Source: Parachlorella kessleri (Eukaryota; Chlorophyta; Trebouxiophyceae; Chlorellales; Chlorellaceae). Taken from it: DNA of 64,000 nucleotides. The DNA is taken from positions 1 to 64,000 of the forward strand of contig BBXU01001205.1 in NCBI GenBank assembly GCA_001598975.1, in the 5' to 3' direction. Position 1 is the stretch's first letter; the number at the start of each line of letters is the position of its first letter. The notes beneath the pieces were generated by a model. It did not search any database, was not told the origin of the DNA, and saw only the letters and a list, made by a program, of their open reading frames with translations. Positions 59,501 to 64,000 of this stretch are shown here, piece after piece. Both the position numbers and the translations under genes were made by a program.

Positions 59501-60691
59501 AAGGCGCTGGAGATGAGGTTGGGGGAGTTAAGGGCCCCAGGCGGCCCTCCAAGGGAGCCAACCAGTGAAGGAGGCCGGGCGGAGTTGTCACGAGCTTCGC
59601 TGCCAGGGGCGCCGTTGGCGCCGTCGCGGCCGGTGGCGACATGGCTGCCGCCCGCTGACAGCTGCTTGGAGGCTGGTGTGGGGGAGCCCATGCTGGGTCC
59701 TGAGGGCCGCCTTGGAGACTGGTGGAAGAGAGGGATGGGACTCTGCAGCAGAGAGAAAGTCAGGGTCGCTAGCTGTGCCGGTTGCTGGGTCAAGCGTGCT
59801 AGGCAGCACAGCAGGCCAAGGTGCCGAGCGATAGCTTGTACACAAAGTGGAACAAAGTACACGAAGAGCGCCTTCCGATCCGCCACTCCCATGGCCAGTG
59901 AGAACCCGGTAAGCAATATAACAGATAGGCAGTCAAAGCAGCAAGGGCGTGCAAGTTTAGTGTAGTAGCAGTACCTCCTCATACCAACCGCGAAGAAGGC
60001 AGAGGACAAGTCAGCACGGCTTTTTTGACTCACACGCAGGCCGTAGGGGGTCTCGCCACCCCGATAGCTGAACCCATCTTGTTCATCTGCTGCCGACTTC
60101 ACGGGAGTAGCTTTCAAGTCCGCGAGCGCAAGTATGTTACTAAAAGGCGCACCATCCTGCTCCTGGTCCCTGTTTCTGGACTTGGCAGGTGTTTGATGGC
60201 TGCAAGGGACCCAGACAACACACCGCCTCTCAAACCAGGGCAGTCAGCTTCGGGGAGGTATTATGGCGGCACGGCTGCCGGCTGGGGGCCACTTCTCTAT
60301 GCCATAGCAAGTTGCAGGTCATTTGTAGCAAGCAAGGTAACAGGGAAGCACTTGTGAGGAACAAGGCCGGGCAGGGTGCAGATCAAAGCCTGTGCCTATT
60401 GTCAGTCCCCACCTGGCCAACCGGGGTGGGCCTGGGCTTTGTACCGTGAAGGCGAAGCTGCTATAGCTGTTATAGGTTGTCGCACGAGGTGGAGTAAGGT
60501 CGGGGAGGTGTTTAAGGAAGGTGGTGAAGGGCGAGGCCTGCAAAGGCAGCCAGCCCACGGTCAGGGGGAAGGCGGGGGGTCGGCAGAAAGGCCGGGGGGC
60601 AACCTAGGGAGCGGCGCACCTCTGGGAGCCTTTGCTTTATCCTCGATGGCTGGGGCGGCGTCATGAGCGCCTGTTCCTGCGGGTTGGCCAT
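53549..60691 (-). CDS. TSO1/LIN54-type CXC (CPP family) DNA-binding protein, about 1470 aa
   Basis: CPP proteins bind CHR-type promoter elements through two cysteine-rich CXC motifs; LIN54 does so in the DREAM/MuvB cell-cycle complex. Exons: 60620-60691, 60413-60537, 59975-60199, 58390-59740, 57516-58000, 56997-57119, 56413-56482, 55337-56128, 54946-55032 and 53549-54631. They sum to 4413 bases in frame. The start ATGGCC (60691) has an AACC context. Exons 2 and 3 hold [16 protein letters not shown] and [18 protein letters not shown], like the plant CPP N-terminal motif. CXC-1 reads [18 protein letters not shown]...CSCVGC. The link RNPNAF is in the next exon. CXC-2 reads [18 protein letters not shown]...CKCEGC. 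Long poly-Ala, Gln and Ser regions flank it, and a basic stretch ([10 protein letters not shown]) near the C-terminus may be a nuclear signal. The boundary between exons 3 and 4 has an equally phased alternative (59989/59742). Confidence 0.85.
56879..56934 (-). pseudogene. Partial duplicate of the CXC-1 exon tail inside the next intron
   Basis: On the - strand, CGTGGGCTGC(A/T)CCAACCGAGTG appears here with an extra tandem GGCTGCTCCAACCGAGTGG and GAAAACCTG, repeating the end of the CXC-1 exon (56997 to about 57035). The usual splice joins the exon at 56997 to 56482 in phase, leaving this piece in the intron. Nearby CATCACCCAC repeats (about 56810-56960) suggest replication slippage. It might be used as an alternative exon, but no in-phase acceptor is obvious. 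Confidence 0.65.
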
Positions 60692-63600
60692 GGTTACCGA
60701 GCTGGCGGGGGACCTCAGATTCCAGCGATGCCTAGCGTCAGCCTGTATATAGTTGGCTGGCCAGCTGCAGCTATCCTAGCTGGAGCTGAGTACCCTTTTA
60801 CAGGGGCCAACTGGCAATTGGGCGCCTAGTGCGCTGACCGCAGCATCACTTGCCCTGCCTCGGCTGATCGCTGGAAGTTAGTAGAACCATAGGTGCTTTG
60901 CAAGGCTTGTGCACCGCAAACCAGGTTCGCTGCGCTCGCTGTGGAGAAGTTCGGAAGGCTATGCATTTCAAGCTCTGGCCGCTCCAGGTCCGAGGGTTTA
61001 GGAGTTTGATTTTGGGCTTACTGTGAAGGCCCCCTAGCAGCGTCCACAGTTGACTAAGACTTCACAGACGCACTGGTCTCCACATGTCTGCTCACATGTC
61101 ACATCCCGGCCCACATGTGAGCCGACATGCAAGATGTCATGTTGTCATATCCCCTTCCCAAAAGTCGTATAATTAAAGTCGTTTACAACTGTATCGCTAC
61201 GCCGGTGACGATGGCGGTGTTGAGGCGGCACGGGGAGCGCATGCGAGCCCTTTCCAGACGAGCGGCCTTGGAACCGTTCAGGCCTTAAGGTCTGCTCGAC
61301 GGATATGGTATGGGTATGGACAGTTGATAGCATGGTTGACAGGGAGGTCCGTAGCCTTGCACCACGACAGTAGCACCGCGCCAGGTACGGACGGCTGGCA
61401 AGAAGCAACAGGGTGCTTCCTGGAGCTGAACCCCCGCCCTTTGACTGGCTGGCTCCACATGACCCTGGCATCCTGAAAGAGCCAGCGCTTGGTGCACTTG
61501 GAAGGGGGCAGCAGGCCTAGCAGGTGCCTGAGCACTACCAGCAATTTGGCCAGTGGATCCCAGTAGGCCTCAAACTGTGTGGGCTGCTGCTTGCGCTGGC
61601 TTATGCTTTGGTTGGTGCTGCCTGCTGCCGTTGGCAGCGCTGCTGCCAAACCCGGCTGGTGCCCAGGCTTTTGGCAGGGCTGGGCTTCGAGGTTGCCTCG
61701 GATACTGCTCATGCTGTATTAGGCCTAACACCTGCAAGCGCGTGCCACTGACGCTTCCAAGGGTATGCGAGGTAGACACTGTTGAGCACCGCTAATGCCT
61801 GGTGGGAACCTAACAAACATCGCCGAGTGTGTAGCTGACACTGCCCTGGTTGCCAGGTGACAAACTAGGCCATGCTGATTCAGCTTGCAGCTTGATGCCA
61901 CCAAGGCGCAATCGGGCTCACCTGGAAGGGCGCTGCCTGAGCGTTTGCCCCCTCGTTTCCTTGCAGCCGCTGTCAATGCTGGGCTCCTACCGGTCTCCAG
62001 CAGGCTTATTGCTGCAATGATTAGCAAGCTTGCCAGTGTTATCCGGTCCTCACTGCCAGGTGGCGCGGCGTGCTCCTCAACCCCAGCAAGTTCAGCATGT
62101 CTCCTCGCCTGCGGCCCTTCTGTATGTCATCCTTCTCCTCTGGCAGCCATTGCTCACTCTGATGTGCACATCTTCCCTACCAGCCGTCCTCCTGCTGCAC
62201 TGCCTTTGCTCCAAGCAGCTCCTCCACCTGTGGCTGCTTCAGACATCGCCTGGCTTTTGCTGACAAGCTCCTTCCTCAGGCTGCTAATCCTCATATACCT
62301 CCCTCACTTGGCTCCTGCTCAGCTGGCAGGTCCGGCTTAACCATGCTGAGCCTGCTCTCCACCTGTTCTACTCCAGCTGTTCTTGCCGCTGCTGCGGTGA
62401 CGGCGGTTGCAGCAGGAAAGGCCCGGCACACATCCGTGGCGGCAAGGGCATACCCACGCCTGGCCGCAGCACCAGCGGCAGCCCTGGGGATCGCAGCAGC
62501 GGCATCCTGCCACCAGCGACACTGGAGGGGCCCTTGGGCAGGCAGCCATCGGCCATGTTGGCCATGAGCTGCCTGGCGTCCTCGGGCCTGCTGTGCTGCA
62601 TCTTTTCTAGCCGAAGTGTGTGCAGGTGCAAGGCGACAGTGGAGGCTGCTGACGTAGCTGGGTGAGGAGGAAGGGTGCCAAGGTTCAGCAGGTTGGGAAG
62701 CATGCCAGGCAGCCCTAGCACCGCACCGGTCATACACCCATGAAATGTTGCAGTGGCAGGGTGCCAGCGGCAGTGCCGGCATTGAGTACCCTTGCGGCCC
62801 CGCTGATTAATGCCTTGAAGGGTAGGTGCCACGGCCTCCATGGCTTCCCTCATATCCACACGCCAGTCACAGTGAGCATTGTGGAGCTACGTTTATGCCG
62901 ACGGATGGGTGCTGCACGTACAGGTATGGGTGGGAACACGTTAACTTCCATTACTTGCAGGCATTTCAAAGCAACCCTTACCGGTCAGCACGGCGCAGAA
63001 CACTGTGAAGGTCCGCATCATCTGAATTTGCAAACCCACTTTGCCAAGAACAAGTCAGCGCAGCAAGGGTCCAGAACAGCATGCCCATGCACGAGCCGAG
63101 CCTCAAACAGTACAGTGGACTGCACCTTACAGCCTTGCTTAAGTTTGTCAAGGCATTTAAGTATGGCCGGCCCGCCAACAGCAGCCGCAGAGTGCTCCTG
63201 ATCAGTCAAACCGACTGCAACATCCGTGCCATCCAGCTAATGGCTTGATGTTGTGCAACTAGAACTGGTTGAGAACAATGGAAGGCTACTCCCACCCTAG
63301 CAGCGCTCTGAACTCAGCGTTCAACAGTTCCCAGATTAAAGGGTTTTAAAGGAGGCCCGTGGCGACCGTGCTCTGCCTACTTGGCAAGTGCTCTCCTAAA
63401 GACTCTCCTGGACAGACATGCCAAAGTATAGTCCTGCAACTAGTTGGAAGCTCGCAGCAGATAGGCCATCAGCAGGAGTGCCATGGCAGGCAGGCAACTT
63501 GTTAAGGACAGCATCCAACGCCTGCTTTTTAAGGCGAGCGCTTCTAGACGCCACAATGGCTGTCCCTCCCTTCACATGTGAGCCAAAACTCTGACCTTAG

Positions 63601-64000
63601 TACTGTCCTGCAGGTTACGGAGCTGGAAGCAATAGTATCCGACTTCCAGGGGGATAACGAGCTTCTACATCAAAAACTGTGAGGCTGGGGGCAATAAAGG
63701 TCGTCCAGTAGAGCCCTCCACACTGCAGCTGCGGCAGCACCGCTGTGGCCGGTACACAAAACACCTAGCAGCTTCATTGTATAGCAGGTTTTCCCTAAGC
63801 CACTGTGACTGCAACTGGGCCGCGGTCAGAGGTTCTTATGAGTGTGCTCTTGCCGTACTAAGCGTGGGAGGACACTGGGCCATTGAAGCCGCGCATCTGT
63901 TGTTGCCGGCGGTTCGCATCAAGGCGTCCCTAACTCGCACTGCTTGGTGAACGTGGGTGATGCTGCTTGTGCCCGCCGTCCGTCCAGGAATGAGTACCTG
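60692..64000. other. Right end: CPP upstream region and unassigned DNA
   Basis: The left part should hold the CPP promoter. At 61081-61139 CACATGT recurs three times, once as the palindrome CACATGTG. Beyond that, no gene can be supported firmly. The frame at 62368-62859 on the - strand is listed separately; other frames are short and unrecognised. Confidence 0.45.
62368..62859 (-). CDS. Possible exon or small gene of unknown function (163 aa)
   Basis: An ATG-led open frame beginning MDMREAMEAVAPTLQ uses codons like the confirmed genes here (mainly GCC, CTG, GGC). It has a CRHCRWHP segment with paired cysteines and a Leu/Pro-rich middle (LPGMLPNLLNLGTLPP). I recognise no domain. Frames on the opposite strand are also open for long stretches, as is usual in GC-rich DNA, so this may be chance. 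Confidence 0.25.
   Translation of the reverse strand: MDMREAMEAVAPTLQGINQRGRKGTQCRHCRWHPATATFHGCMTGAVLGLPGMLPNLLNLGTLPPHPATSAASTVALHLHTLRLEKMQHSRPEDARQLMANMADGCLPKGPSSVAGGRMPLLRSPGLPLVLRPGVGMPLPPRMCAGPFLLQPPSPQQRQEQLE

Noticed and set aside
61885..62567. Ala/Pro/Leu-rich + strand frames with a hydrophobic end
   Set aside because: No domain, no convincing splice structure, and a competing frame on the other strand. Not reported as a gene.

Overview
This window looks like nuclear DNA of a chlorophyte green alga, probably class Chlorophyceae; I cannot name the genus. The evidence is many short GT-AG introns in GC-rich genes, CAG/CTG triplet runs coding poly-Gln, poly-Ala and poly-Ser, TGTAA poly(A)-type signals, and start codons in ATGGC context. 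I see no tRNA, rRNA, CRISPR array, bacterial operon or viral gene.

Positions 285-43394 are dominated by one repeated gene family. Six copies share the same 12-exon architecture with the same intron phases. Each encodes about 1030-1120 residues: a long helical region I do not recognise, then a Ser/Gly/Gln-rich linker, then a C-terminal MYND zinc finger split over the last two exons. Copies 1-4 lie head-to-tail on the + strand (285-6728, 7381-13518, 14272-20458, 22641-29620). Copies 5 and 6 lie on the - strand (about 30209-36304 and 37547-43394), are diverged from 1-4, and meet them tail-to-tail. Copies 2, 4 and 6 splice into fully open frames by conceptual joining. Copy 3 has one nonsense codon just before the finger. 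Copy 1 has a lost splice acceptor and a frameshift. Copy 5 carries at least six lesions. In copies 1, 3 and 5 a lesion in exon 11 cuts the frame upstream of an otherwise intact finger.

On the - strand, PEX19 (44232-47462) lies just upstream of copy 6. A duplicate of the PEX19 last exon, with its CaaX farnesylation signal, lies at the same relative place upstream of copy 5 (37115-37294). The 5/6 pair therefore arose by a roughly 7 kb segmental duplication that carried the PEX19 3' end along.

Positions 47675-60691 hold ordinary single genes. A small protein with an MGC acylation start and a cyclic-nucleotide-binding-like fold (47675-48832, +) is divergent from PEX19 across about 210 bases. An F-box-like leucine-rich-repeat gene (49409-51675, -) follows. 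A large TSO1/LIN54-type CXC (CPP family) DNA-binding protein (53549-60691, -, ten exons, about 1470 residues) comes next. From 60692 to the end I find no gene I can support firmly.

All exon joins were made by eye from splice signals, phase and comparison among copies; none has transcript support here.
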